A stretch of 64,000 bases of DNA from an uncultured Oscillibacter sp. (lineage in GTDB: Bacteria > Bacillota > Clostridia > Oscillospirales > Oscillospiraceae), in the NCBI GenBank assembly GCA_910585245.1, contig CAJUCO010000007.1, forward strand, positions 20,447 through 84,446, in the 5' to 3' direction. The notes beneath the pieces were generated by a model. That model saw nothing but the letters and a program-made list of their open reading frames with translations, was not told the origin of the DNA and ran no database searches. The number at the start of each line of letters is the position of its first letter. The stretch's first letter is position 1. Of the stretch, positions 26,319-34,138 are shown piece after piece. The position numbers were made by a program, and so were the translations under genes.

Positions 26319-26456
26319 AATCTTTGCTGTTTCTTAGGAAAATCTTAATCATTCCACACCCTTCTCTTAAAGCATCCGGTGCTTCTGTTTGGTAGAATCA
26401 AACCCAACAGAGGCGCTTTCCCATTTACCAACCGATAAGAGAAAGGAAACGTTACG

Positions 26457-27389
26457 ATGGAAGTGCAGGTTGTTGATTTTGAAACCAGACAAGCCCTCCG
26501 CCGGGAGCAGCGGCGCAAGCAGATTCGAAGAGCACGGTTTTTCCAGGCCATTTTGTGGCTGCTGGCCATTGCCGGACTGATCGTTCTTGGACGGGAGATG
26601 TTCTCCGTGTTCCGCCGGATCGCTCCCTTGCCTGATGATTCAGCCTATCAAGGGGCCGAACCGGCGGGCAGCGGACAGGTGGAAGTCATCCGGCTCCCTC
26701 TGGACAGCAAGACCTTGCAAGCGCTCCAGGGTTTGGCGGTCCAGGAGCCGAGGGTCCAAGACGTGATCGATCATTATCAAGATTACCCGGAGGATCTGCT
26801 GAAGATGCTGTCCCGGAATCTGGATATGCTGGATTTCGTGTTGGAGTACCCGGAGAAGAAGGGGCAGGTATTTGCTGATACGATTGGCGAGGTGGAGGTT
26901 GGGGAAATCCCGCTCCTGCTGCAATACGACCAGCGTTGGGGCTATGGGGATTACGGAGCCAGCTCCGTGGTGGTCAGCGGCTGCGGACCGGCGTGCCTTT
27001 CCATGGTGGCGGCCGGACTGACAGGGGACGGCGCCATTACGCCCTATGCCGTGGCTCAATACGCCGGCCAGGAGGGCTACTACGTCTACGGCGCCGGGAC
27101 GGCCTGGAGCCTCATGAGCCGGGGCGCCTCCCACTTCGGCGTGGAGGGGGAGGAGTTGCCTCTGATGAAGTCCAAGATGGAAAGTGCCTTGCGGGAGGGC
27201 CGTCCCATTATCTGCGTGGTGGGCCCCGGGGATTTTACCACCAGCGGACACTTCATCGTCATCACCGGAATGAAAGACGGGCAGTTTACCGTCAACGACC
27301 CCAACAGCACCCAGCGGAGCAATATGCTCTGGGACTATGAGACGCTGGAGCCCCAGATCAGCAATTTGTGGGCCTTCCATGCTGTGTAA
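26457..27389 (+). CDS. Membrane-anchored C39-like (papain-fold) peptidase
   Basis: 310 residues. A cytoplasmic basic N terminus, one membrane helix near 34-52 (FQAILWLLAIAGLIVLG), an extracytoplasmic linker, then a peptidase_C39_2-like domain from about residue 145. Visible are LLQYDQRWG, the catalytic Cys in VSGCGPACLSM, the His in GHFIVITGM, and the Asp in VNDPNS. Such proteins act at the cell surface on peptides or peptidoglycan cross-links. It sits between a vanS fragment and a D-Ala-D-X ligase fragment, 11 bp before the latter, so it was probably part of a van-type operon; it is the only intact member. Confidence 0.85.
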   Translation: MEVQVVDFETRQALRREQRRKQIRRARFFQAILWLLAIAGLIVLGREMFSVFRRIAPLPDDSAYQGAEPAGSGQVEVIRLPLDSKTLQALQGLAVQEPRVQDVIDHYQDYPEDLLKMLSRNLDMLDFVLEYPEKKGQVFADTIGEVEVGEIPLLLQYDQRWGYGDYGASSVVVSGCGPACLSMVAAGLTGDGAITPYAVAQYAGQEGYYVYGAGTAWSLMSRGASHFGVEGEELPLMKSKMESALREGRPIICVVGPGDFTTSGHFIVITGMKDGQFTVNDPNSTQRSNMLWDYETLEPQISNLWAFHAV

Positions 27390-27399
27390 GGGGGGAGAA

Positions 27400-27486
27400 A
27401 TGATGGAGCGGAAATTAAAAATCGCCGTTCTGTTAGGCGGTTGCTTCTTGGAGTATGGAGTATCCCTCCAGTCTGCCGCCGGGTGA
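27400..27486 (+). pseudogene. 5' remnant of a D-Ala-D-X ligase (VanG/Ddl-like) gene
   Basis: The 28 codons from ATG 27400 read MMERKLKIAVLLGGCFLEYG followed by VSLQSAAG and a TGA. This is the first strand and Gly loop of D-alanine-D-alanine/D-serine ligases (family pattern GG-x-S-x-E-x-x-VSLxSA), with the usual Ser replaced by Phe. A strong GGGGGAGAA site precedes it, 11 bp after the peptidase stop. Nothing resembling the rest of the ligase follows, so the gene is truncated. Confidence 0.7.
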
Positions 27487-27641
27487 TTTGCGTATAAGCT
27501 GTTGTAGCTGCCCAGGCTTAGAATACATTCGAGAGCATAGCAACGTATGCCATGATCGAATTCTTTATCGAATTCTTTGTGGGTTCTTAACAAGTTTATG
27601 GTGTAAAAATAGGCTGTTTTGTGGATTTTACAAATGCCTAC

Positions 27642-27670
27642 TTGACAAGACCCGCCTTCCTGCGTATACT
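27642..27670 (+). promoter_or_regulatory. SigA promoter of the purine-riboswitch operon
   Basis: TTGACA (27642-27647), 17-nt spacer, TATACT (27665-27670). Transcription would begin near 27677, about 12 nt before the aptamer. The stretch 27487-27641 shows no gene; it holds a direct repeat ATCGAATTCTTT (about 27554-27578). Confidence 0.85.
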
Positions 27671-27688
27671 GCCGATTGTAAATACTGG

Positions 27689-27749
27689 CTTGTATAAGTT
27701 CATGATTGGATGGGCGTTTCTACCAACTGCCGTAACAGTTGACTACAAG
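27689..27749 (+). promoter_or_regulatory. Purine (guanine-type) riboswitch aptamer
   Basis: Three-way junction: P1 27689-27694 with 27744-27749; J1/2 TAA; P2 27698-27703 with 27710-27715; J2/3 GTTTCTAC (27716-27723); P3 27725-27729 with 27736-27740; loop 3 CCGTAA; J3/1 GAC with C at 27743 in the specificity (C74) position. The core matches the guanine class, and the loop-loop G and C pairs (GG at 27708-27709, CC at 27730-27731) are kept, but both terminal loops are one base shorter than in the classic xpt aptamer. It controls 8-oxoguanine deaminase and a purine permease. The ligand could be guanine, another purine, or 8-oxoguanine. Confidence 0.9.
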
Positions 27750-27796
27750 TTTTGGGCTTTGCCCTGAAACTTGTAGTCTTTTTGTTACGGCTTTTT
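27729..27796 (+). terminator. Riboswitch expression platform: terminator overlapping P1
   Basis: GACTACAAGTTT (27741-27752) pairs perfectly with 27767-27778, with an inner GGGC/GCCC stem and a U tract at 27779-27783. An outer 8-bp arm (27729-27736 with 27784-27791) extends it to a second U tract (27792-27796). The 5' side of the terminator contains the J3/1 and the 3' strand of P1. Ligand binding would therefore block the hairpin, giving an ON switch. Confidence 0.85.
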
Positions 27797-27927
27797 GTGT
27801 TTCCCTCGCCGGCGAAGGAAGACGGCAACGCTCCATACTGCCGCCCTGTGCGCACCGGACGGCTGCTCATGCGCTTATCATGCCCGTATGATCTCACGCG
27901 GAAACCCGCGTATTTGGGAGGTAGCGC

Positions 27928-29283
27928 ATGAGCAGTCTTTTGGTTAAAAACGCCGCGGCCATTGTCACTTGCGACCACCAGGACACCGTGCTGGAAAACG
28001 CCGGAATCTTGATTCAGGACGGGGCTGTCACCTATATGGGCCCGGAGGAGCAAGTGGCGGACGAGATCCTGGACGCCTCGGGCTGTGTGGTTTACCCGGG
28101 GCTTATCAATACCCATCACCACCTTTACCAAACCTTCAGCCGGAATTTGCCCCAGGTGCAGAACATGGAGCTGTTCGACTGGCTGAAAACACTGTACGAG
28201 ATCTGGAAAAACTTAGATGGCGAGACCGTTTATTACAGCTCTGTCGTGGGCATGGGGGAGCTGCTGAAAACCGGCTGCACCACGGTTTTTGACCATCATT
28301 ATGTCTTCCCCGGCGGCAACTCCGGCGCCCTGCTGGACGCCCAATTCGCCGCGGCGGAGGCCCTGGGCGTGCGGATGTATGCCTCCCGGGGGAGCATGGA
28401 CCTGAGTAAAAAAGACGGCGGCCTGCCTCCGGACAGCGTGGTCCAAACCGTGGACGAAATTCTCCGGGATTGCCGGACTGCGGTGGAGAAGTTCCACGAC
28501 CCCGCCCCGCTCTCCATGCGGATGGTAGCTCTGGCCCCCTGTTCTCCTTTCAGCGTCTCGGCGGAGCTGCTGCGCCAGTCCGCCATGCTGGCCCGGGACT
28601 TGGGGGTCCGGCTCCACACCCACCTGTGTGAGACCAAGGACGAGGAAAACTATGTTTTGGAGAAATACGGCAAACGCCCCCTGGCCTACATGGAGGACTT
28701 AGGCTGGGTGGGCCCGGACGTATGGTACGCCCACGGCATTCACTTCAATGACGCGGAGTTGAAGCTGCTGGCGGACACGGGCACCGGCGTTGCCCACTGT
28801 CCCATCTCCAATATGAAGCTCTCCTCCGGCGTGTGCCGGATTCCCGAAATGCTGGAGCTGGGGGTCCCCGTGGGCCTGGCCGTGGACGGCAGCGCCAGCA
28901 ACGACGGTTCCAACCTCCTGGAAGAACTCCGGGTGGCCTACCTGCTCCACCGTCTCACATCCAGCCAGCGTGCCCCCAGCGGCTATGATCTTTTGAAAGT
29001 CGCCACCCGGGGCAGCGCCCGGGTCCTGGGCCGGGAGGACATCGGCTCTTTGGAGTTTGGCAAGGCCGGGGATCTGTTTATGATCCGCCGGGACCGGCTG
29101 GAACTGGTGGGGGCGGATCTGGACGTCAAGTCGTTGCTTGGCACCGTGGGCTTCAAAGGAACTGTGGACGCCACGGTGGTAAACGGCAGGGTCGTGGTCA
29201 AGGACGGCCGCCTCACCGGCGTGGACGAGGAAAAGGCGGTCCGGGAGGCCCGGGCCTGTGTCCAAACATATTTAAACCGCTGA
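27928..29283 (+). CDS. 8-oxoguanine deaminase (amidohydrolase family)
   Basis: 451-residue TIM-barrel amidohydrolase of the TrzN/AtzB-like group, predicted to convert 8-oxoguanine to urate. Metal ligands: HHH at 63-65 in GLINTHHHLYQTF, His in LHTHLCETKDE, His in YAHGIHFND, and Asp in LAVDGSASNDGSNLLEE. The blocks LPQVQNMELFDWL and DHHYVFPGG are typical of annotated 8-oxoguanine deaminases. The ATG follows GGGAGG. The upstream guanine-type riboswitch and downstream purine permease support a purine substrate. Guanine deaminase or another aminohydrolase is the alternative. Confidence 0.88.
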   Translation: MSSLLVKNAAAIVTCDHQDTVLENAGILIQDGAVTYMGPEEQVADEILDASGCVVYPGLINTHHHLYQTFSRNLPQVQNMELFDWLKTLYEIWKNLDGETVYYSSVVGMGELLKTGCTTVFDHHYVFPGGNSGALLDAQFAAAEALGVRMYASRGSMDLSKKDGGLPPDSVVQTVDEILRDCRTAVEKFHDPAPLSMRMVALAPCSPFSVSAELLRQSAMLARDLGVRLHTHLCETKDEENYVLEKYGKRPLAYMEDLGWVGPDVWYAHGIHFNDAELKLLADTGTGVAHCPISNMKLSSGVCRIPEMLELGVPVGLAVDGSASNDGSNLLEELRVAYLLHRLTSSQRAPSGYDLLKVATRGSARVLGREDIGSLEFGKAGDLFMIRRDRLELVGADLDVKSLLGTVGFKGTVDATVVNGRVVVKDGRLTGVDEEKAVREARACVQTYLNR

Positions 29284-29299
29284 GTGCATTTTAAAATCA

Positions 29300-29324
29300 C
29301 TCCGCGGAAGGGTCTTCCGCGGAG
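29300..29324 (+). promoter_or_regulatory. Hairpin between deaminase and permease genes
   Basis: Perfect 11-bp stem (29300-29310 with 29314-29324), loop GGT, 17 nt after the deaminase stop and just before the permease ribosome site. No U tract follows, so it is more likely an mRNA-stability hairpin than a terminator. Confidence 0.55.
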
Positions 29325-29342
29325 CTACGGGAGGTAAACAGC

Positions 29343-30716
29343 ATGAACGCTGATCGAAAAAACACCCGCGAACAGGACCGGAAAATGGTCTATGAGCTGG
29401 ACGGACGGCCCAGCCTCTCCACGGCGGTTCCCTTGGGACTCCAGCACGTGCTGGCCATGTTCACCTCAAACCTGGCCCCCATTCTCATCATTGCCGGGGT
29501 CTGCGGCCTCTCTGGGGCGGACACGGTGACCATGGTCCAATGCGCCATGTTTGTCTCCGGCCTCACCACTTTTATTCAGCTCTATCCTCTCCGCCTGGGC
29601 AGTAAATACCAGGTAGGCGCCCGGCTCCCCATTGTTATGGGTACCTCCTTCACCTTCGTCCCCACCGCCTCCGCCGTAGGCGCGGCGGGAGGCATCGGGG
29701 CCGTGCTGGGGGGCTGTCTGGCGGGCAGCCTGGTGGAGGTCTTCATGGGCTTTTTCTACAAGTACATCCGCCGCTTCTTCCCGCCCCTGGTGGTGGGTTG
29801 CACCCTGGTGACCATCGGTGTGAACCTGCTGGGCATCGGCGTGGACTACTTCGCCGGAGGGGCCGGGGCGGCGGACTATGGCTCTCTAAAAAATCTGGCC
29901 GTGGCCTCCTTCGTGCTGGCCATCGTCATTCTGCTCCAGCGCTTCGGGAGGGGGCTGGCGAAAAACGCCGCCATCCTCATCGGCCTGGTGGCGGGCTATG
30001 TTCTGGCGGCTGTTTTGGGCATGGTGGACACGACTCCCATTGCGGAGGCCGCGTGGTTCGGACTGCCCCTGCCCATGCAGTTTAAATTGGCCTTTCAGCC
30101 CGCCGCCATCATGAGCTTTGCCGCCCTGTTTGTCACCTCCGGCCTGGAGACCATCGGCAACACCTCCGGCATCACCATGGCGGGCTTCGACCGGGAGGCC
30201 ACGGAGCGGGAGACCTCCGGCGCCATTTTGGCGGACGCCCTGGGTTCCACCACCGCCGCGCTCTTCAACGCCTTGCCCAACACGGCCTTTGGCCAGAACG
30301 CGGGCATTGTGGCCATGACGAGGGTGGTGAACCGCTGGTGCATTGCCACCGGGGCCTTCATCCTGATGATCTCCGGCTTCTTTCCAAAACTTGGGGCCCT
30401 TTTCTCCGCCATTCCCAACGCCGTCCTGGGCGGGGCCATCATCACGGTCTTCGGGATGATCCTGATCAACGGCATCAAAATGATTGCCAAGGCGGGGTTT
30501 AGTGAGCGGAATATTTTGGTCATGGGTCTGACCTTCGTCTTCGGCATCGGCGTGCCCGCCCACCCGGAGGCCGTGGCCCAGCTCCCCGGCTTCATCCGGT
30601 TCATTTTCAACGACGCGGTGACGGCCACCTGCATAGTCGCCATTATCGCAAATGTTCTCTTCCCCATGAAAGACGCGGAGGATATTGAAAAGGCCAAGGA
30701 GGCCATGCTGGGCTGA
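29343..30716 (+). CDS. NCS2-family uracil/xanthine/purine permease
   Basis: 457-residue membrane transporter with about 14 helices. NCS2 features: the PLGLQHVLAMF start, QLYPLRLGSKYQVGARLPIVMGTSF, the signature loop with SGLETIGNTSGITMAGFDREATERE, and the NTAFGQNAG motif. The family imports xanthine, uracil or urate with protons. Because it shares a riboswitch with 8-oxoguanine deaminase, a purine such as xanthine, urate or 8-oxoguanine is the likely cargo. A terminator follows at 30765. Confidence 0.92.
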   Translation: MNADRKNTREQDRKMVYELDGRPSLSTAVPLGLQHVLAMFTSNLAPILIIAGVCGLSGADTVTMVQCAMFVSGLTTFIQLYPLRLGSKYQVGARLPIVMGTSFTFVPTASAVGAAGGIGAVLGGCLAGSLVEVFMGFFYKYIRRFFPPLVVGCTLVTIGVNLLGIGVDYFAGGAGAADYGSLKNLAVASFVLAIVILLQRFGRGLAKNAAILIGLVAGYVLAAVLGMVDTTPIAEAAWFGLPLPMQFKLAFQPAAIMSFAALFVTSGLETIGNTSGITMAGFDREATERETSGAILADALGSTTAALFNALPNTAFGQNAGIVAMTRVVNRWCIATGAFILMISGFFPKLGALFSAIPNAVLGGAIITVFGMILINGIKMIAKAGFSERNILVMGLTFVFGIGVPAHPEAVAQLPGFIRFIFNDAVTATCIVAIIANVLFPMKDAEDIEKAKEAMLG

Positions 30717-30764
30717 CATCGGCTCATCCTGTAGGTAAAGAGGATTCTCAACTCAAATAGAAGA

Positions 30765-30792
30765 GGGCGGCCACACTAAGCTGTGGCCGCCC
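30765..30792 (+). terminator. Intrinsic terminator of the riboswitch operon
   Basis: Perfect 11-bp GC-rich stem (30765-30775 with 30782-30792), 6-nt loop, followed by GTCTTTC. I see nothing else in 30793-30962. Confidence 0.75.
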
Positions 30793-30962
30793 GTCTTTCG
30801 ATTACTGGCGAGACAAACTATATGGGAGAGGCGATGTTCACCCCCGTTTAACGGTGCTCCGCAATCTGCATTCCGGCCGGCAGGTTCAAAGACAGCAGGA
30901 AGGATTTCAGGACGGACAAGTCGTTCCGCCGTGCCCTTCATCCATAAACTTACAGCGCCCGC

Positions 30963-32855
30963 CTAAAGAGCGGCGGAGCCTTCTTGAAACAGCGGCTTGA
31001 AAATCATCTCCAGGTCCTCCTCGCTGGTGGGCAGCACCTCCAGCGTCCGACGGCCGATGGCCTCCAGCATGGTTTGCTCTTTTTGAAAGAGCCGTTGGTA
31101 GACAACCCCCTCCATAGACCAGAGGCCGTGCTCCGTCCGGTATTCCGTCTGGAGAAAGACGTACTGGGTATACTGCCCCTTGGGCAGCCCCAGGCGGTGG
31201 ATGCGGTCTTTGGACTGGAGCAGGTGAACCAGGTTATAACTGTACTCAAAATAGACGGCGTCGTGACAGACGCTGTGCAGGGACACGGACTCCGCCAAAG
31301 TGTGGGGATTGGTCAACAGCACCTGGAAACGCCCGGATTTAAAGTCCTGCAAAATGTTTTGCCGCTCTTCCAGAGGCACCGCGCCATAGATGCAACGGGT
31401 GGAGACTCCCTGGGCTTCCAGAGTTTCGGAAAGGGTGTGGATGGAGTCCAAAAAGACGCACCAGATGATCACCGGCTTTCCCTCTTTGGCCAGCCCCTCC
31501 ACCAGCTGAACACAGCGGCGGAGCTTTTCGGAGGGGGGACAGGCTTCGATCAGCCGCCGGGCCTCCTGGCCGCAGCCGTCAAGGCCGGTGTCTTCTTCCG
31601 GGGTTTTGTCGTCCAGCAGATACCGGAAATCCTGGAGGTCCAGCCGCTGGAGTAGAAGCCGGGGATTGCTCTCCATCTGAAGAATTCGCAGAAACAGGGC
31701 CAGCTTGTTTCGCCGGTATTTTTGGACCAAGAGTTCCAGCAGCCGGTTTTCCTCTTCGGTGGCAGGGCAGGAGAGAATCTGGTCCGGCAGGGCCGGGGGG
31801 ACCTCCAGCTGCTCTTTGCTCGTCCGGCAAAAGAAGGGCTGGAGCCGGTGGTTGACCGTCGCCGCTTCCGCCAGGGTGGGGCGGCGGAGGAGCATATCGG
31901 AGAAACCGAAGAACTCGTCGTATTCGTTGGGGAACAGGATATGCAGCAGATTGTAGAGGTCCAGGTAGGAGTTGGGGACCGGCGTTCCGGTGAGGGCGGT
32001 GAGGTAAACGGACTGCTCCGCCAGGGCCAGGGCGGCGGAGGCGTACTCCCCGCCTACTTTTTTGACCTTGTGGATCTCGTCGAAAACCAGCAGGGCCTGG
32101 GACCGGACCAGGGGAAGCAGGTCCTCCAGCACGTTGCCCACCGATTCATAGTTTACCAGAATCAGGTTTACATTCCCGGTGTCATACCGCAGCGCCGCCC
32201 TTCGGGCCGCCGGTGTGGACAGTCCGGGGCCATGGAGATTCAGGACCCGCAAGGACTCCTTTCCGGTGAAGCACAGGAAAAACTCGTCCATCCAGGAGCC
32301 GAAGGCGTTCTTGGGGCAGACCACCACCAGCCGCTTGATGAGCCCCCGGCTTTTCAAGCAGGCGTAGACCCCCAGCACAGAAGCGGTTTTACCGGAGCCG
32401 GGGACGGAGAAGTTGGCCGCCCGCTTCATGGCAAAGAGAAAGAAGGAGTCCCACATCTGCCGTTCCCGCAGGGGCCGGGCCATGGCGGCGTTCACCACGG
32501 ACTGGTATTCCCGGAATCGGGGGAGCAGCTTCTCCTCCCGGTTTTTGATCTCTACGCCCAGGCGGAACCGCTGCTCCAGGTAGTTGCCCCGGTTCTGGAT
32601 ATAGTCCGCCAGAGCGGGGGAGACCGTGAGGACCACGTTTCGTTTGGTGCATTCCGTCTGGCACAGGCCGATGATGCGCTGAAAGTCCAGGTGGGTCAGG
32701 GCGGACTTGCCGGTGAACAGGCCGCCCTCCTGCTTTTCAATATAGCGGCGGAGGGAGAGTTTATAAAAAGCGCTGTAGGGCAGAGCCTCCGCCTCTTCTG
32801 GCGGAAGCTGGAGGGTCAGGGCGGCGTTTTGGTAGTCTAAAAACCAGCCGGTCAT
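30963..32855 (-). CDS. SNF2-like superfamily 2 helicase/translocase
   Basis: 630 residues. A roughly 130-residue N-terminal part of unknown fold precedes the ATPase. Motif I VPGSGKTAS (151-159), motif Ia VVCPKNAFGSW (178-188), motif II DEIH (259-262), motif III LTGTPVPN (288-295). The C-terminal lobe has VIIWCVFLDSI, LLTNPHTLAESVSLH (motif V) and QSKDRIHRLG (motif VI). All catalytic motifs are intact, so it should be an active dsDNA translocase. No nuclease domain is visible. It is the third gene of the alpha-CTD/ParB-like set, 59 bp after the ParB-like gene. Confidence 0.88.
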   Translation of the reverse strand: MTGWFLDYQNAALTLQLPPEEAEALPYSAFYKLSLRRYIEKQEGGLFTGKSALTHLDFQRIIGLCQTECTKRNVVLTVSPALADYIQNRGNYLEQRFRLGVEIKNREEKLLPRFREYQSVVNAAMARPLRERQMWDSFFLFAMKRAANFSVPGSGKTASVLGVYACLKSRGLIKRLVVVCPKNAFGSWMDEFFLCFTGKESLRVLNLHGPGLSTPAARRAALRYDTGNVNLILVNYESVGNVLEDLLPLVRSQALLVFDEIHKVKKVGGEYASAALALAEQSVYLTALTGTPVPNSYLDLYNLLHILFPNEYDEFFGFSDMLLRRPTLAEAATVNHRLQPFFCRTSKEQLEVPPALPDQILSCPATEEENRLLELLVQKYRRNKLALFLRILQMESNPRLLLQRLDLQDFRYLLDDKTPEEDTGLDGCGQEARRLIEACPPSEKLRRCVQLVEGLAKEGKPVIIWCVFLDSIHTLSETLEAQGVSTRCIYGAVPLEERQNILQDFKSGRFQVLLTNPHTLAESVSLHSVCHDAVYFEYSYNLVHLLQSKDRIHRLGLPKGQYTQYVFLQTEYRTEHGLWSMEGVVYQRLFQKEQTMLEAIGRRTLEVLPTSEEDLEMIFKPLFQEGSAAL

Positions 32856-32914
32856 GAAAAAACCTCCTGATGTTCCCGGTTAAGTATGGTGATAGCCTGT
32901 AAAGTAATGAGCAT

Positions 32915-34138
32915 TTATTGGGGCAGATTTTCCCGAATTTCATCCGCCGCCCGCGCCAAAAGGTCCAGCTGCCGCCGGAGGCGCCGAAGCTCGCTGTCCC
33001 CCAGGCGGGAGAGAATGTTCACGTCGATACTCTCCAGAAACCCGGTGGCCTTCTCCGCCAGCAGAATGGGCCGGTTTCGGGTTTCCGTTTTCTTTGCCCG
33101 GAGCAGGTATTTGTCCATGGATTGTTCCAGGGCGCCGCTCAAATCCTCCCGGGTCCGGATCTTATCCCGGATGGCCTGTGTGCTCATCTCCTGGGGCGAG
33201 GGGAGGATGTCGATGATCTCGACGGCAATTTCCCGCTGTTCCTCCAGGAAGTCCTCCTGCTGTTCGCTGCCCATGATGTTCTTAAAGCCCCGGATGAAGC
33301 GGGTCATGTCCCCGGCGGGCCGCAGGAGGATGTTGACAAAGACGCTGTTTTTCAAATCCTCCTTCTCGTCCTCCGTCCGGCACTTTTTGAGGAGCTTCTG
33401 AAGCTCCTCCAGGGGAGAGTAGAGTTTTAAGTCCCGGGCGATGTGGAACTGCCCCGGCGCGTTGATGAACTCCAGAAGTTCCGTCATCAGCTCCGCCAGC
33501 TCCATCCGCTTTTTCACATCGGTGACGCTCTCACTGGTGCTTCTTGCGTACTCCTCTGGGGTCAGCAGCCCGGTTTCGAGAATGTCGTGATACACGCCCA
33601 CCAGCCGGTCAATGGGGTCGTAGTCCACCTTGCCCTCCTCGCCGTGCTGGATGGAGAGCTCCAGGAGCTTGATCTGTTTGGCGCTGTTCTCGATGCTCCG
33701 GTCCAGAATGACGGCCTCGAACCAGCCGAATTTCGTGTCCTCGGCGGAGAGCTGGCGGAGGCAGGTAAAGCGCCGGTTTCCGTCGATGATCCGCCCGTCG
33801 TTCAGCACCACGCCCGGTTCCCGTTGGTCCACCAGCTTGATGTTGGCCTTGGTTTTGCGGAGGGCGTCGGGATTGCTCTCCACAAGAAAGCCCTCGATGA
33901 TCTGGTTATAGTTTTCCCGGTCCGCCGGTTCCGGGGCCCGTCCTCCGTGCTGGGCCCGGTACTGGCTGATCCAGGTGGCAATGCGGTCGTTCTGGTCGTT
34001 GTAGTAAAGCTGGTCCAGCTTGATCCGGTACACCGGATAGGCCTCGGTGGCGCCGTCTACGGTCAGTTTCCGGGCCAGGGTGGTTTCCTGCACCGCGTGC
34101 TGGGACAGGCCGTTTCGCAGTAAATCCGTCATGGTCAA
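32915..34138 (-). CDS. ParB/sulfiredoxin-fold domain protein
   Basis: 407 residues. The ParB-like signature GRIIDGNRRFTCLRQL lies at about 115-130, in the position of the ParB GERRxRA / DGxHR motif, preceded by VYRIKLDQLYYNDQNDRI, which resembles the ParB start (PxxxIxxNxxNxR). The rest (about 190-400) is helical and unrecognised. Members of this superfamily act as CTPase clamps, nucleases or target-recognition subunits in DNA modification and defence systems. Its start overlaps the stop of the upstream alpha-CTD gene by 4 bp, so the two proteins are made together. No chromosome-partition partner (parA, parS) is visible. Confidence 0.75.
   Translation of the reverse strand: MTMTDLLRNGLSQHAVQETTLARKLTVDGATEAYPVYRIKLDQLYYNDQNDRIATWISQYRAQHGGRAPEPADRENYNQIIEGFLVESNPDALRKTKANIKLVDQREPGVVLNDGRIIDGNRRFTCLRQLSAEDTKFGWFEAVILDRSIENSAKQIKLLELSIQHGEEGKVDYDPIDRLVGVYHDILETGLLTPEEYARSTSESVTDVKKRMELAELMTELLEFINAPGQFHIARDLKLYSPLEELQKLLKKCRTEDEKEDLKNSVFVNILLRPAGDMTRFIRGFKNIMGSEQQEDFLEEQREIAVEIIDILPSPQEMSTQAIRDKIRTREDLSGALEQSMDKYLLRAKKTETRNRPILLAEKATGFLESIDVNILSRLGDSELRRLRRQLDLLARAADEIRENLPQ

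Noticed and set aside
27741..27778. Classic guanine OFF-switch reading of the riboswitch
   Set aside because: No separate antiterminator that releases P1 is visible; the terminator itself uses the 3' P1 strand, so ligand binding should oppose termination.
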